A DNA stretch of 64,000 bases from Rhaphigaster nebulosa. Taxonomy: Eukaryota; Arthropoda; Insecta; Hemiptera; Pentatomidae. Where the stretch lies: contig OX411310.1 of assembly GCA_948150685.1 (NCBI GenBank), positions 50,847,019 through 50,911,018 on the forward strand, in the 5' to 3' direction. Below, piece by piece: positions 25,408-36,788 of this stretch; position 1 is the stretch's first letter; each line of letters opens with the position of its first letter. The notes beneath the pieces were generated by a model. It was not told the origin of the DNA. It did not search any database and saw nothing but the letters and a program-made list of their open reading frames with translations. Position numbers and translations under genes: made by a program.

Positions 25408-26342
25408 TTGATTTCAAATCGTATTTGCATTATTCTGACCATATTTTCCAAGCGTAATTAACGTAAATAAGCTAAAAGAGTTATAAAGTATTCAACAATT
25501 TAAAAACACAAATATACCAGTATCCACAACAAGCAATACAGTGCGATCTGAAACTTCTTAAAATGTTTGCTCACCAGTGAAATTTTTAAAATGTAGTTTA
25601 CCTTTGAGGTGCTTATATTTTCTCTATCTTCATAAACGGCCGAGATCTGGACGTACAAAACCGTTAATCGGCCACCATTTTTAAACGAACTGGCTGGTGG
25701 TAATTTCGCGTTTCGAGGATCATCCTGGGGCGATCTGTGATTTTTTTGCCAAATCTAAAAAGAAATCAGACCAATAGTCTCGGAGAAAGGCCATAACGGA
25801 CGGCGGTATTTGAATTTCAAGTATCTAGAAACGTAAAATTTTTGGTCGATTTTATTATCATTCAATTCGGCATTATCATCCGCCATTTTGTTTTTAGTCT
25901 TATTTTAGTATAATGACTCCGAAAAACTTTTAATAATGTTATTAACAATAATTTTTCAGCTTAAATTTTTTTATTGGGTAAGTGACCCTCAAAAGATTCT
26001 TGCCACTGATTGGTTTCGAAAAGGAGAGCCTTCTATCATTGAGGAAGTTGGGTCAAGGTATTTTAGGCACATTATTTATTTTGTTTTCTGAGTATTTCAT
26101 TATTTTATTAAATTTAAATTACATATTTTCGAAAATGTGCCCTTGACATTACTATTAGAGATTCTTTATATCTTATCGACTGTTGGTTGTTTCTACGTCT
26201 TAAAATATTTGCATTCAATCCGATTTGGAATCTTCGATTGCCTTGTTTAAAGATAATTGTATTAGCTTAAGTGACTCCATATTAAATATTATTTTATTTT
26301 TTTTTTAATATTTTTATTTAGGAAATAATAAGTAAAACTGAC
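25408..26342 (+). repeat. Direct repeat Q, copy 1
   Basis: Homologous to 28708-29727 along its length, about 80-85% identical by eye for most of it. The block 26086-26240 shows no difference from 29498-29651. A third, more diverged partial copy lies at 53625-53830. Shared landmarks include tcaaatcgtatttgcattattctgacc, ctatctYcayaaa, cgagatctgga and gatcatYctgggg (each broken by variable sites). No conserved reading frame. Confidence 0.8.
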
Positions 26343-27540
26343 AACAAATGAGGAATCAAATAGTGACGTAAGGAAAATAATGGCACAGAGGCAATTTATT
26401 CGCCAATTTTTGTATTTTAATACTTTTCAAGGTCCCAAGATCTTTCATTCTACTCTTTAACATAACAGGCTTCAACTGGTGTAGCAGGTCATTTATTTTA
26501 AGTTTTTGTATTGAATGTCGTTTGTTTTCACATATGGATTCTATATCTACATTTATATATATCTTCTTTTTTTTCGGTTGTCACTAATGACCATAAAGGT
26601 CTTTTACCGCACGATTTCTTACAGACATCTGTTTATCTATCAAGCCTGGAGGGTATCACCCAACCTCACATTGGTACGAACCATTTCACGATGCAGCTGC
26701 AGGCCACCCATAGCTCTGTAACCGATCCTTTTGGGGTCAATTTTGCAGTGTTCTTCCACCGCCTCACTCAGGTTCAAGGACATTGGCAAACCGGTCTTGA
26801 TCAAGGGTCTGTTCAGTCACTAAACGCACGAGGACATACAAAACTCCGGACGGCTATGTGGCATCCTGGAAAACCACTAAACGATAAAGGTACAAGGAGT
26901 GTAGAGTCATGACTCCTATGCCCGGTTGGTGTGAACTTTCTGTAGTAGGCTGAAGAGCCTAACGTAATGAGTGATCACCCATCTTCTTACCACGTACGAC
27001 TGTGCTTAGCCGCTTGACAATCACTTGCGCGCACAAACTAAAACAAACTCGCACATAAATATATGTATATATGAATACCCCTATGCAATTTCGAGTTTAG
27101 CCACACCATACCAACTGGGTATAGTTGTAGGCCACCTGCAAAGATTAGATCTCAATCTAGAAGTTAAAATTATTAACTCATTTATCTGTTAATGTATTTC
27201 CAGCTATTAAGGACATGTGAGGTTAATGAATAGAAATGGAGATTATCTTCCATTGTACCTGAGATGGAGATTTAAGATTGTAATAGGAATTGTTTTCTGT
27301 ATAGTGGTTGATAAGTTCAGGTATGCATTAGTATTAAGTACAATACTCCAAGTTATTCGAGAAAAAGGCGTATTGTTGTTCTACATTTTCATCAGATGAT
27401 TTTTAATTTTTTTTTTTTTTAATTGAAAATCGTTTATAAATATTTAATATGTATATGAAAGTTGAAAAGAGGGAATATGGTTTGCAAAACAAGTCTAAAC
27501 ACAAGGCTGGTCTAAGGCCAAAATTCAATTACATAAGTAC
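26343..27540. other. Spacer containing a GC-richer island and unrecognised 133-codon frame
   Basis: Between 26590 and 27060 base composition rises and a frame at 26511-26912 (+) runs through it. Its translation (start MNVVCFHIW, end GTRSVES) is low in motif content and has no family I know. It overlaps a second frame at 26515-26721. Whether this is a transposon relic or an exon cannot be decided here. A second small frame (27217-27399) is also unassigned. Confidence 0.3.
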
Positions 27541-27541
27541 T

Positions 27542-27850
27542 GAGCGGGATTGCCCAGTGGGTAGGGCACTGTGCTACTAACCTCAAGGTTCCGGGTTCGA
27601 TACCGGCTGTGGCAGATAATTATTTATTCTGTTTTCAGCCGTTGATCGATCCTGTGGGATCAGTAAACCCCCCCTCTATCAGTGGTTCACCCAGCCTCTA
27701 TAAAGTGGGTACTCTTAATTGGGGGAAAAACCTGGCGGTTGAGCGTGATGTCGGCCAAATCACCTTGCAAAACCGTTGTCTTAGACGGTCCTTACCAAGT
27801 ACTGAACCCAAGACTCTTCACGAGTTGTAGTGGTACAAGTTTTTTTTTGT
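27542..27850 (+). mobile_element. tRNA-derived SINE-like element
   Basis: The first 75 bases resemble a tRNA: an A-box-like TGCCCAGTGGGTAGGGC at 27551-27567 and a B box GGTTCGATACC at 27594-27604 with a CCGGG/CCGGC-type flank. About 230 bp of non-tRNA body follows (gatcctgtgggatcagtaaac, aaccctggcggttgag-like words), ending in a T-rich tail after 27837. The head lacks a clean cloverleaf and CCA-side stem, so it is a SINE rather than a functional tRNA gene. Two small frames inside (27609-27830, 27682-27930) are incidental. I see no clear target duplication. Confidence 0.65.
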
Positions 27851-28700
27851 TTGGTTTTTTAATTACTGAAAGCACTTTAGACTCAGAGATTGTTTTATGT
27901 GGTGGTGTTAAAAATACGCACATTCTCTAACTGAAAATTTCCCATCCAAATACTTGAAGAACAATCACTCATGTGCACTTTTAATACAGCGATTATACAA
28001 ACATAAGCAACCTACATTTTCTTACGAAAAAAACTATACTGACCTTTAGATACTTTCTTTACAATTATTCAATGTTTCATGTCAACAGAAAAACGCTAAA
28101 ACAATTGAAGACGTTAGTAAATGAAGATGTCATGTTACCAATTAAATGTTTTAAGAAAATGACATATAAAGTTTTTTGTCTAATTGTTCAAAGACATGAT
28201 CTAGTGGTCAACCAAGAATCAAGGCAAACATAAGCACATGACACCTTCATTTAATAAATCAATTTTAGGAAACTTGTTATATAGCATAATCATCCGCTTA
28301 TGTCTTCAACTGTTTACGCATACCGAAGCAAACGCAAGAATGCAATCATGCACTCTTAAAATTCCAGAGACAAATTAAACAAGTATTAATCTTACCATGA
28401 ATCACATCAATTTGTATTATATTTTTGTTTCTTATTATTTATTTTTCTGATTTATGTTTTCTTGAAGATCATCAAGTTGTGATATTTCAATATTTAGTTA
28501 TACTTATGAAGTCTGTAAGCTTGTAATCAATACAAGCTTCATTGTACATTATATGAAACATATATCGTAAATACTATCTCGTATGATCGCTGAAAATAAA
28601 TAAAATGATCTCTAACTTCAAACCACTTTTTGGATTAATGCTTAATGAGCAACCGTAGATATCGGCCTCCCTCCTCCCCTCTCCCCCATTCCTTTCAGAA
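27851..28700. other. AT-rich sequence, nothing identified
   Basis: No frame, repeat or structured element that I can support. Confidence 0.35.
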
Positions 28701-28707
28701 AAAAAAT

Positions 28708-29727
28708 ATTTCAAATCGTATTTGCATTATTCTGACCATAGTTTCCGAGCGGAAGTATCGTAAATAAGCTAAAAGGGTTATAAAATATTCAACATTTTAA
28801 AAATAAATATTGACCACAATCCATAACAAGCAATACGGTGTGATTTAAAGCTTCTTAAAATTTTTCATCACCGGTGAAATTTTTAAAATGTTACTTACGG
28901 CAGTTTACCTTTGAGTTACATATATCTTCCCTATCTCCACAAATGACCGAGATCTGGATATATAAAACATTTAATAGGCCACCATTGAAACGAACGGGCT
29001 GATGATAATTTCGAGTTTCAAGGATCATTCTGGGGTGATCTGTGACATTTGTGCCAAATCTAAAAAAAAATCGGCCCAATAGTCTCAGAAAGGCCATGGA
29101 CGGCGGACGGACGATATTTGAATTTCAAGTATCATGAAACATTAAATTCTCGGTCGATTTCATCATTGAAAATAATTTTTTTAAAATTTAACCAACTCAA
29201 AATTTGAGCTTTTACGTATCAAGATAGATAGAATCCATAATTCGAAATAAATAAAAAAATCCGTCCGCCGTCGGCGATATTTCTGGAACTCGTTATTATC
29301 ATCCGCCATTTTGTTTTTAGTATTGTTGGTGGTATACTGATTCCGAAATTTTTTTAATAATGTTATTAACCGTTAATTTTTTTATTCGGTATGTTAAAAT
29401 CAATAGATTTTTGCCGCTGATTGGTTTCGAAAACGAATGCCTTATATCATTGACGAAGTTGGATCAAACTATTTTAGGAACTTTATTTATTTTATTTTCT
29501 GAGTATTTCATTATTTTATTAAATTTAAATTACATATTTTCGAAAATGTGCCCTTGACATTACTATTAGAGATTCTTTATATCTTATCGACTGTTGGTTG
29601 TTTCTACGTCTTAAAATATTTGCATTCAATCCGATTTGGAATCTTCGATTGTCTTGGAATAAGCTTTTGAAACTCCATATATAATATTATTAATATTTTT
29701 AAAATAGTAATAAGTAAAACTGACTAA
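28708..29727 (+). repeat. Direct repeat Q, copy 2
   Basis: Partner of 25408-26342. It contains about 110 extra bases at roughly 29165-29285 (including a cgtccgccgtcggcg string) missing from copy 1. The last part, 29498-29651, appears identical to copy 1 although the rest has diverged. Frames at 28891-29097 (-) and 29360-29557 (+) are repeat translations that are not preserved between the copies. Confidence 0.8.
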
Positions 29728-30486
29728 TTTATTTACTAATAACAAAATATACTAAAATAATACTTTTTTTATTATTATTCTTATTATACTACCGTATAAA
29801 AATAATAAGAAAACATTAATGAATGCGGGTAGATCCGATTGCGGACAGCATACCAAGCAAAGGTCATGTATACAGAATATTATTTAAAATTAGGAGTTTT
29901 GCTGTTGTTGTTAATTGTATAACAATAATCTTATTTCTACATTAACATTTGGCAAGTTACTCCCTATTATACAGGAAAAAATAAATAGTTCAACATTAAC
30001 ACTATCGAATTTACTTCCTCAAATAGGTGCATTTATAAGATTTAGTAGCACCTACTTAGTGATTCTTCATATAACATTTTTTTTTCGAGATCGTTCTCTT
30101 ACCCGCTCTATTCTCCCTTGGGACCAAAAAATAAATTTCTTTTGTTTCTGTTTTTTTCCACTTTCGTTCTCGTTGTAGAAAAAATTTTCAGTGGTGTTTC
30201 CAACCGGTAAGGCAATTTTTTGCTGGGTACTTTGTGTTTTCAAACCCTTTAATTAAGTATCCTTAACAGTTTTATTTGTTTTGGCATATAAATTAAGTGT
30301 AGGTTTTTAGTTTATTATAAAAAACGCAATTTACACTTTTCTTCTTTTTTTTTGTACATTTTTTTTCTTATTTATTTATCGTTTCATAGCTTCATTCCGT
30401 AACTCTAAGTCAATTAATTTCTCAGGGTCAGATATAACATAGACAAATTTATATTGAATTCAGTTTCATTTATATTTGTGGTATTG
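29728..30486. other. AT-rich sequence, nothing identified
   Basis: An unrecognised 87-codon frame at 29915-30178 (+) is T-rich and unsupported. Confidence 0.35.
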
Positions 30487-31584
30487 TTTTTACTTCCTTG
30501 TACGAAGTAAAGGAAGTATTGTAATCGCGAAAATTTTCGGTTTTCAGATTTCAACGGAAATATCCATTTTGACCATCCCTGAATCCATTTTGACTAGTTT
30601 TGTCGTGACGTCTGTACGTACGCTCGTACGTGCATATCTCGCATAACTCTAAAATGATTAGCCGTAGAAAGTTAAAATTTTGTATTTAGAATTGCTGAAA
30701 AATCTAGTTGTGAGCCTCCCTTTTTGGTCACTGCATAATTACCGGAAGTGGTACTTTACTTAAAGGTCATTGTTGATTATCATCAAAAATTATATATCAT
30801 GCAAAACTTCTCTAATTAGGCATGTAAGACTTACATATTAATATAAATAATATATTAAATTTTGGTTAACACTGGCAGACCGTAAGTGGTACTTTACTTG
30901 AAGGTCATATTAGACTTTCTCAAAAATTATATTAATTATAATGTAAAACACCTCAAATTTGGTAAATAGGACTTTTATATCAATATGAATGTTTTTAATT
31001 TATTTTGGTTAAAATTGGTGAGCCGAAAAGGGTACTTTACTTGAAGGTCATAATAAGCTTACATCAAAAATTATATTAAAATTAAATTTAAAAATCATAT
31101 GGTTCGGTAATAAAGGTTACAAACGCGATTTTGTTTCCACTCCAATAAACATTTTTATTACTGGTTTTAAGCGTTAAAATTGAGTGTAAAATAGTGGTTA
31201 TCCTCCCCATTTGTGAGATGAACAATTCTGCAGCAGAAGAATAAGATTTAAGTTAAGTTGGTTCTTCCGCTGAAAATGTTGAAACTATCGATTTTCAATG
31301 CTTTATCTAGTGATATTGACAGTTCTAATGTTGTCACGGAACACGAATAAATCTTTTGGAAACTAGTTACCACTGAAAGAAAACACATATAATAACGGAA
31401 TGAGACTTCCAGAAACAAGAGTATGTGTGTGTCAATAGATGGATGTCGCGACGCCGAGTGTCGTTTTATAAATACTGCAATCTTCGGAAACTAGTAACCA
31501 AATTCAGGATCAGTTTTTGAGCCACCGATTTATAGTTTAATAGGCGTACAACGAAGTCATGTGTTGTCCACATCAGATATTTTT
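30487..31584 (+). repeat. Repeat family T, copy T2 (uninterrupted)
   Basis: About 1.1 kb, homologous over its full length to 35203-36788. It starts with a T-run and ACTTCCTTGTACGAAG; an inner inverted copy AAAGGAAGT follows at once, giving a small terminal hairpin. GTACAACGAAGT near the right end (31546-31557) is an imperfect inversion of the start. Three successive variants of ggtactttacttgaaggtca occur inside, so the body has internal repeats. No transposase or frame. Probably a non-autonomous DNA element, ends unresolved. Confidence 0.7.
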
Positions 31585-33160
31585 AAATTACAAATAAAAC
31601 ATGTTATTTTATATTTTTTAAAGGTTTTTGCTTTAAAAATAGTCCCAAAACATGTGCTGTTTTGTTGCTAAAACATAATCCAATAAATACTTGACATTTA
31701 TATAATTATATTATTCTGATAGAACTCATTGATATTTTAGAATATAAAGATTAAATATAATTAATTAGAATACAAATATTGCAGTTAGAAGGTTGTTTAA
31801 TATAAAATAAACTTAAAGGCACATAGAGGAATATATACAAGAGAATTTTCGAAAAATCGCAATCAGTTAAATTTTGATTGAAAAGTGTGATTTTTAGCAA
31901 TTATTTGGCAAGGGAATATTCAATTTTTAAAGGAGACTTGTTAACCTAACAGATGTAGAATAAATCAAAACATATTTTTTATGAGAGTTTTTTACCTATG
32001 TCTATCAACTTTTGTTAGAATCCTCCTTTAAATACCAACAATATTTAATTAAGAATTTTCAATCTTTGGTTTTTGTATCAAGTTTACTAATTAAACAAAC
32101 ATTCCTATATGAATTACATTTAAATGCTAGCAATTTAAAGTTGAGATATATCAAAGAATTAACGATGATTAGGAAAGCACCATTCTTTAGTAAAAAATAA
32201 TATACAAGCAAGGTAGATTCTAGCGAAATTTTGCAAAATCACTATAAGGATTACACCGCGAGATATTCTGTCCAATTATTCAATCGCTATTTAATGAGAT
32301 CAGTTTTCATTCACTGATCATTTAGAAACTAATAACTAACCGATTTTCTGATTCTCTGAAAAATTGAAGGAAAAGGTGACTGCAATCATTGAAACAGGTG
32401 TTTTCCAAGGATTTTTGCTATATTCCCCGATTCCAGGCTTCAAGGAACAGTAAATATCTTTTCAGTTTCCAGGATTCAATAATTTTCCTATATTTCCTTT
32501 AGATTCAATAATTTAATTGTAACTCAGTTCCGACAAGGCATTAGATCCGAGCCTTTCCTTGATAATACATCTGCAATATTCTGACTATGACGTTTGTGGG
32601 AGAAGGGTGATAAGTTTATCTTGTATACTTGATATATGACACTGTATGAGGCGGGTAGGGAACGGTTATTCGTAGTAACGGGCATTGAATCTCCAGGTTC
32701 ACTGAGAAGTAAGCCTCTTTTGCCCAACAGTGGTAGTACTGTTCGACACTTAGATAGTGTGGTAGTGCGGGGGTACATTTCTCTACATGCTGACAATAAA
32801 CCTTGTTACAGTTCGAAAAATAGGAGATGTAAAGCAACTGACTGAACATCAGCAATTTTCATGTGACCATAAAAATCATAAATAGTTTTTGTAAATCCTA
32901 TAAGAAATAAATAAAAACCTGGATACAATAAATTTCAAGTTCAGAAATAATCGAAACATACAGTTGATGTATTTACTGTTTTTAAAATGTAAATTGTAAG
33001 GATCGGTCAGGTTGATAGGTAGGTAAGATGCGACAGATCCACTGTCAAGTCGTATACATATGGCAATCAACGTGAAAGTAGTCACTGCCGCGACAGGTAC
33101 TGTCAACTAACTCGTCAAACCTGATAGTGCGGTAGTACTGCCACGCTGTCATGATGACAA
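31585..33160. other. AT-rich sequence with a faint retroelement-like trace
   Basis: The minus-strand frame at 32524-32796 contains KRHSQNIADVLSRKG, which resembles the NxxADxLSR string after the RNase H region of Ty3/gypsy polyproteins. No flanking RT, RNase H or integrase sequence is visible, so it may be coincidence. Overlapping frames at 32616-32855 (-), 32636-32845 (+) and 32876-33106 (-) are not supported. Confidence 0.3.
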
Positions 33161-33167
33161 CTCTCCT

Positions 33168-33312
33168 ACAGTTTACACAATGGCATTAGCTGCGACAATT
33201 GCTACTACGACTTCAATTGTCGCGTTGTAAACGGGTCTTTATTATGGAGTCAGAACAGCGCAACTATGCAGTAGTTTTATGGTTGCAGACCAGTGAAGGT
33301 AAATATTCTTAA
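33168..33312 (+). other. Hairpin followed by a 22-codon frame with a donor-like site
   Basis: Bases 33168-33236 form a hairpin: inner arms GCGACAATTG and CAATTGTCGC, and outer GTTTACA/TTGTAAAC-type pairing. A short frame starts at ATG 33244 and reads MESEQRNYAVVLWLQTSEG before GGTAAAT, a plausible splice donor; unspliced it stops at 33312. It could be the terminal repeat and first exon of a DNA transposon such as PIF/Harbinger, but no second exon is recognisable. Confidence 0.3.
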
Positions 33313-34545
33313 CATCTGAGGAGAAAATTACGATAATTATAAAATTAAATAACACCAAGCTGCAGCTGTTAGCGAGCTTTTTCCAAATAGTAAGTTTACT
33401 GAATAACATGGTATTACGATTTTGCTACACGTGAGTGTAATTAATCTTTTAATATAGAGTGCATTTAAAAATAATGAGAACTGCAAAAAAAATAATTATA
33501 CGTGATTATGTGAAAATAATTGTACATTCTTGTGTAAATAAATCATGCTATATTAACTAGTGAAATAAACTACTGCAAATAACCAAATCTGTTTACAATG
33601 GCTCTAATGACTTATGAAGTGAAAAAGTAATTTTTCCTGGATCAACTAATTATTATTAAAAATAAGTGTCCCTCAGTAATCATAGTAATTTAATATCTCC
33701 TCGGCGATGGAAGTAATTTGTTATCACTATTTTCGCTCTTTCTTTTTTTTTCCATTTTCTCTATTCACTGATTCTATTCTCTGAGTTCCTGACCTTGGGA
33801 GCCGCACATAAGAGTGACATGTTGCATGAAAGACCCGCTTCATAACTTCCTTAATCCTAATTAACGGCATTAACTAATTAATAATCTTCAAAATATTGTA
33901 CTTTTATTTACAATGATTAAGGTTTTTTTATTTATAAAATTGTACTTTGTTTTGGAACTTGTGCTGAAAGGAACATGCCTGAAGAACGAAGGAAGGACTT
34001 AATTCACATTAACTGCAGCTCAAGTGTAACTGTCAAGTGTAACTGCTCTATAGCGTAAAGCCGGGTCCATATCAATGAAAATATTTTTCGTGAATAAAAT
34101 TTGTAGCAAAAAAGTTCGCGAACAATTGTTCTTGATAAACCGGTGACCACGCCGAGAGAAATAAAATTCGATTCGTGTCCCATCCCTCTGAACAGATGCT
34201 AACAGACTTCATTTTTATTTCAGCCTCATTAGCACTGGTAAGAAACTAAAGGCCATCACAATAGGTACATTTTTTTTCTTTGTTTTTGTAATCTTTGGCT
34301 GTTGCAACTCATAGACACTTGTATTCAACGTATTTTTCAATTGTTAGACTATTCTATTTTTCTAAAATTATATTTATTATTATTTAATTGAACAAGTGTT
34401 AACATAGCTAAATTACTATATTTTGGTTTATTATATTGAATAATGAACCTTTGTAATCGATCAAGAAAAAATTTAAGATTTTACGTTTAAAGACACGTAA
34501 AACGTTTCTAAATCTCGAAAAAAAAAAAGAAAAAAACCATCCGTC
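33313..34545. other. AT-rich sequence, nothing identified
   Basis: No frame or repeat seen that I can support. Confidence 0.35.
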
Positions 34546-34550
34546 GGCCC

Positions 34551-34723
34551 TACGTTGCACAGTGGTCAAAAACCTGCAGTTTTGCAGAAAAAACTAGCCT
34601 CACATCTTGTCTTTATCTGAATAATACTACGAGAGGGTTGTTTTCATGTATTTTCTAACGCTTGTATTTTCGAATGCAGCAAACCCCGATTCAATAGCAG
34701 TTAAGTATTTAAAGATATAATTC
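34551..34723 (+). mobile_element. Retroposon family D, partial copy D1
   Basis: Nearly identical to 36026-36198 inside the nested insertion: the only difference I see is one base in an A-run. It starts at CTACGTTGCACAGTGG and ends at AAAGATATAATT, exactly where copy D2 passes into its (ATCT)n tail. The hammerhead-bearing portion is absent, so this copy is truncated. Confidence 0.8.
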
Positions 34724-35921
34724 AAAAGATGTAGAAACTAATTGGGTAAATAAAAGGGGCAGTTGAAAAAAGTTATATGAACATTAATGAATTATAACTT
34801 TACTAATTTAAAAATTTTAACCTAATATTACTATATCTTTTTATATTTGGTATAAAAACCAAGTGTAATATAAATAAAAACATAATAAAAAAAAAATTTT
34901 GCGCAACTATATTAATTACATCTTCTGGGAGATCAAGAATTCGCGTTTATTAACATTCAATTCATTAACAAAAGCAGCAAATGTCACCGGTACCATGTTG
35001 CTGACATCCTCATAGTTAGTGACTGCTGAAATTTCGGGAATGTCCTAGTACGGTACTCTCGATATTTTTTTCCTAGCTTCCTGGGTTTCTTCCATGAGCA
35101 TCTCATCAGGCTGAATAGCAGCTGATATAATTTCACCATGCGCATAAATCTTATGGCATGTTATACCATCTATGCAGTTCTACATAAAGTTTAGCAGGGG
35201 TCTTTTTACTTCCTTGTACGAAGTAAAGGAAGTATTGTAATCGCGAAAATTTTCGGTTTTCAGATTTTAACGGAAATATCCATTTTGACCATCCCTGAAT
35301 CCATTTTGACTAGTTTCGCCGTGGCGTCTGTACGTACGTACCTTCGTATTTCGCATAACTCAAAAACGGTTAGCCGTAGAAAGTTGAAATTTTGTATTTA
35401 GGATTGTTGTAAAAGCTAGTTGTGAACCTCCCTTTTTGGTCACTGCTTAATCACCGGAAGTGGTACTTTACTTGAAGGTCATCATTGATTTTCATCAAAA
35501 ATTATATTAAAATACTTTGGAAAACTTCTCAAATTTGGTATTTAGAACTTATATATTGATTTAAATACCATACTAGATTTTGGTCTAAATTGGAAAACCG
35601 GAAATTTTATTGTATTTATTCGTATTTTACTTGAAGGTCATGTAGACTGTCATCAAAAATTATATTAAAATAAAAAGTAAAACATCTCAGATTTGGTAAA
35701 TAGGACTTTTATACCAATGTGAATCTATTTACTAGATTTTGGTTAAAATTGATAAGCCGAAAAGGGTACTTTACTTGAAGTCCGTAATAAACTTAAATCA
35801 AAAATTATATTAAAATTATGGAGGGAGTTATTGTTGACCGTATATTTATATTTAAAGGGAGAAGTTGATCGGGGGTGCGGTCAAAGAAATAGACTTAATA
35901 AGTGTGGTCTTATATAATTGT

Positions 35922-35960
35922 GCCTACGTTTCGGCCTAAATTTTAGGCCATCTTCAGGGC
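35922..35960 (-). ncRNA. Hammerhead ribozyme-like motif in element D2
   Basis: Read on the minus strand: GCC (stem I), CTGAAGA, one extra T, stem II GGCC extended by CTAAA/TTTAG to GGCC, GAA, ACGT as minimal stem III, A at the cleavage position, GGC pairing with GCC. Stem II is perfect and nine base pairs long. The tiny stem III is the weak point. Confidence 0.6.
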
Positions 35961-36194
35961 TAAAATGAAAACAAAATAACAACAATGAAAAAATAGAAAA
36001 CTACCTAGAAACTACCTAGAAACCTACGTTGCACAGTGGTCAAAAACCTGCAGTTTTGCAGAAAAAAACTAGCCTCACATCTTGTCTTTATCTGAATAAT
36101 ACTACGAGAGGGTTGTTTTCATGTATTTTCTAACGCTTGTATTTTCGAATGCAGCAAACCCCGATTCAATAGCAGTTAAGTATTTAAAGATATA

Positions 36195-36198
<4 letters not shown>

Positions 36199-36266
<68 letters not shown>
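36199..36266 (+). repeat. (ATCT)n tetranucleotide tail
   Basis: About 17 ATCT units forming the 3' tail of retroposon D2. Copy D1 ends exactly where this tail begins, so the tail belongs to the insertion. Confidence 0.95.
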
Positions 36267-36267
<1 letters not shown>

Positions 36268-36788
36268 TTATATATTAAAATTAAATGGAGAAATCATATG
36301 TTTCGGTAATAAAGGTTACCAACGCGATTTTGTTTATACTCTAATTAAATATTTTTATTACTTATTTTAAGTGTTAATATTGGGCATATAATACTGGTTT
36401 TCCTCCCCATTTGTGCGATGAACAAGTCTGCAGCAGGAGAATAAGATATAAGTTAAGTGGGTTCTTCCGCTTAAAATTTATAAACTGTCGATTTCTAATG
36501 CTTTATCTAGTGATATTGACAGTTTTAATGTTGTCACGGAACACGAAGAAATCTCTTGGAAACTAGTTACCTACTGAAAAATAAACGACATTTAATAACG
36601 GAATGAAACCTCCAGAAACAAGAGTATGTGTGTGTGTCAATAGATGGGTATCCCGACGCCGAATTTTGTTTTTGAGATATTGCAATTTTCGGAAATTGGT
36701 AAACAAATTGAGGATCACTTTTTGAGCCAACGATTTGTAGTGTAATAGGAGTACAAGGAAGTCATTTGTTGTCCACGTCAGATATTTT

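Larger units (their letters stand above)
35819..36270 (+). mobile_element. Retroposon family D, copy D2, nested in T3
   Basis: Flanked by a perfect 13 bp duplication, TATATTAAAATTA, at 35806-35818 and 36271-36283. Matching with T2 confirms that the host sequence is continuous across it. It starts TGGAGGGAGTTATTG, carries a hammerhead-like motif on the minus strand at 35922-35960, then a short tandem actacctagaa repeat (about 36000-36023), the family D body, and ends in an (ATCT)n tail. No coding frame. The target duplication and microsatellite tail fit retroposition. Confidence 0.85.
35203..36788 (+). repeat. Repeat family T, copy T3, interrupted
   Basis: Homologous to 30487-31584 on both sides of a 452 bp insertion at 35819-36270. 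Removing the insertion and one copy of its 13 bp duplication restores a length close to that of T2. The minus frame at 36563-36817 is incidental. Confidence 0.75.

Noticed and set aside
26511..26912. 133-codon plus-strand open frame in a GC-richer island
   Set aside because: Not recognised and overlapped by another frame; kept only as an unexplained island and not called as a gene.
27542..27616. Functional tRNA gene
   Set aside because: The B box is good, but the acceptor and other stems do not form a clean cloverleaf, and a SINE-like body follows directly.
28891..29097. 68-codon minus-strand open frame in repeat Q copy 2
   Set aside because: The homologous stretch of copy 1 (about 25620-25790) is frameshifted, so the frame is not conserved between copies.
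30492..36762. Family T as a simple TIR transposon bounded by ACTTCCTTGTAC and its inverse
   Set aside because: The inverse motif near the right end is followed by about 26 bp that still match between copies T2 and T3, so these are not the true termini.
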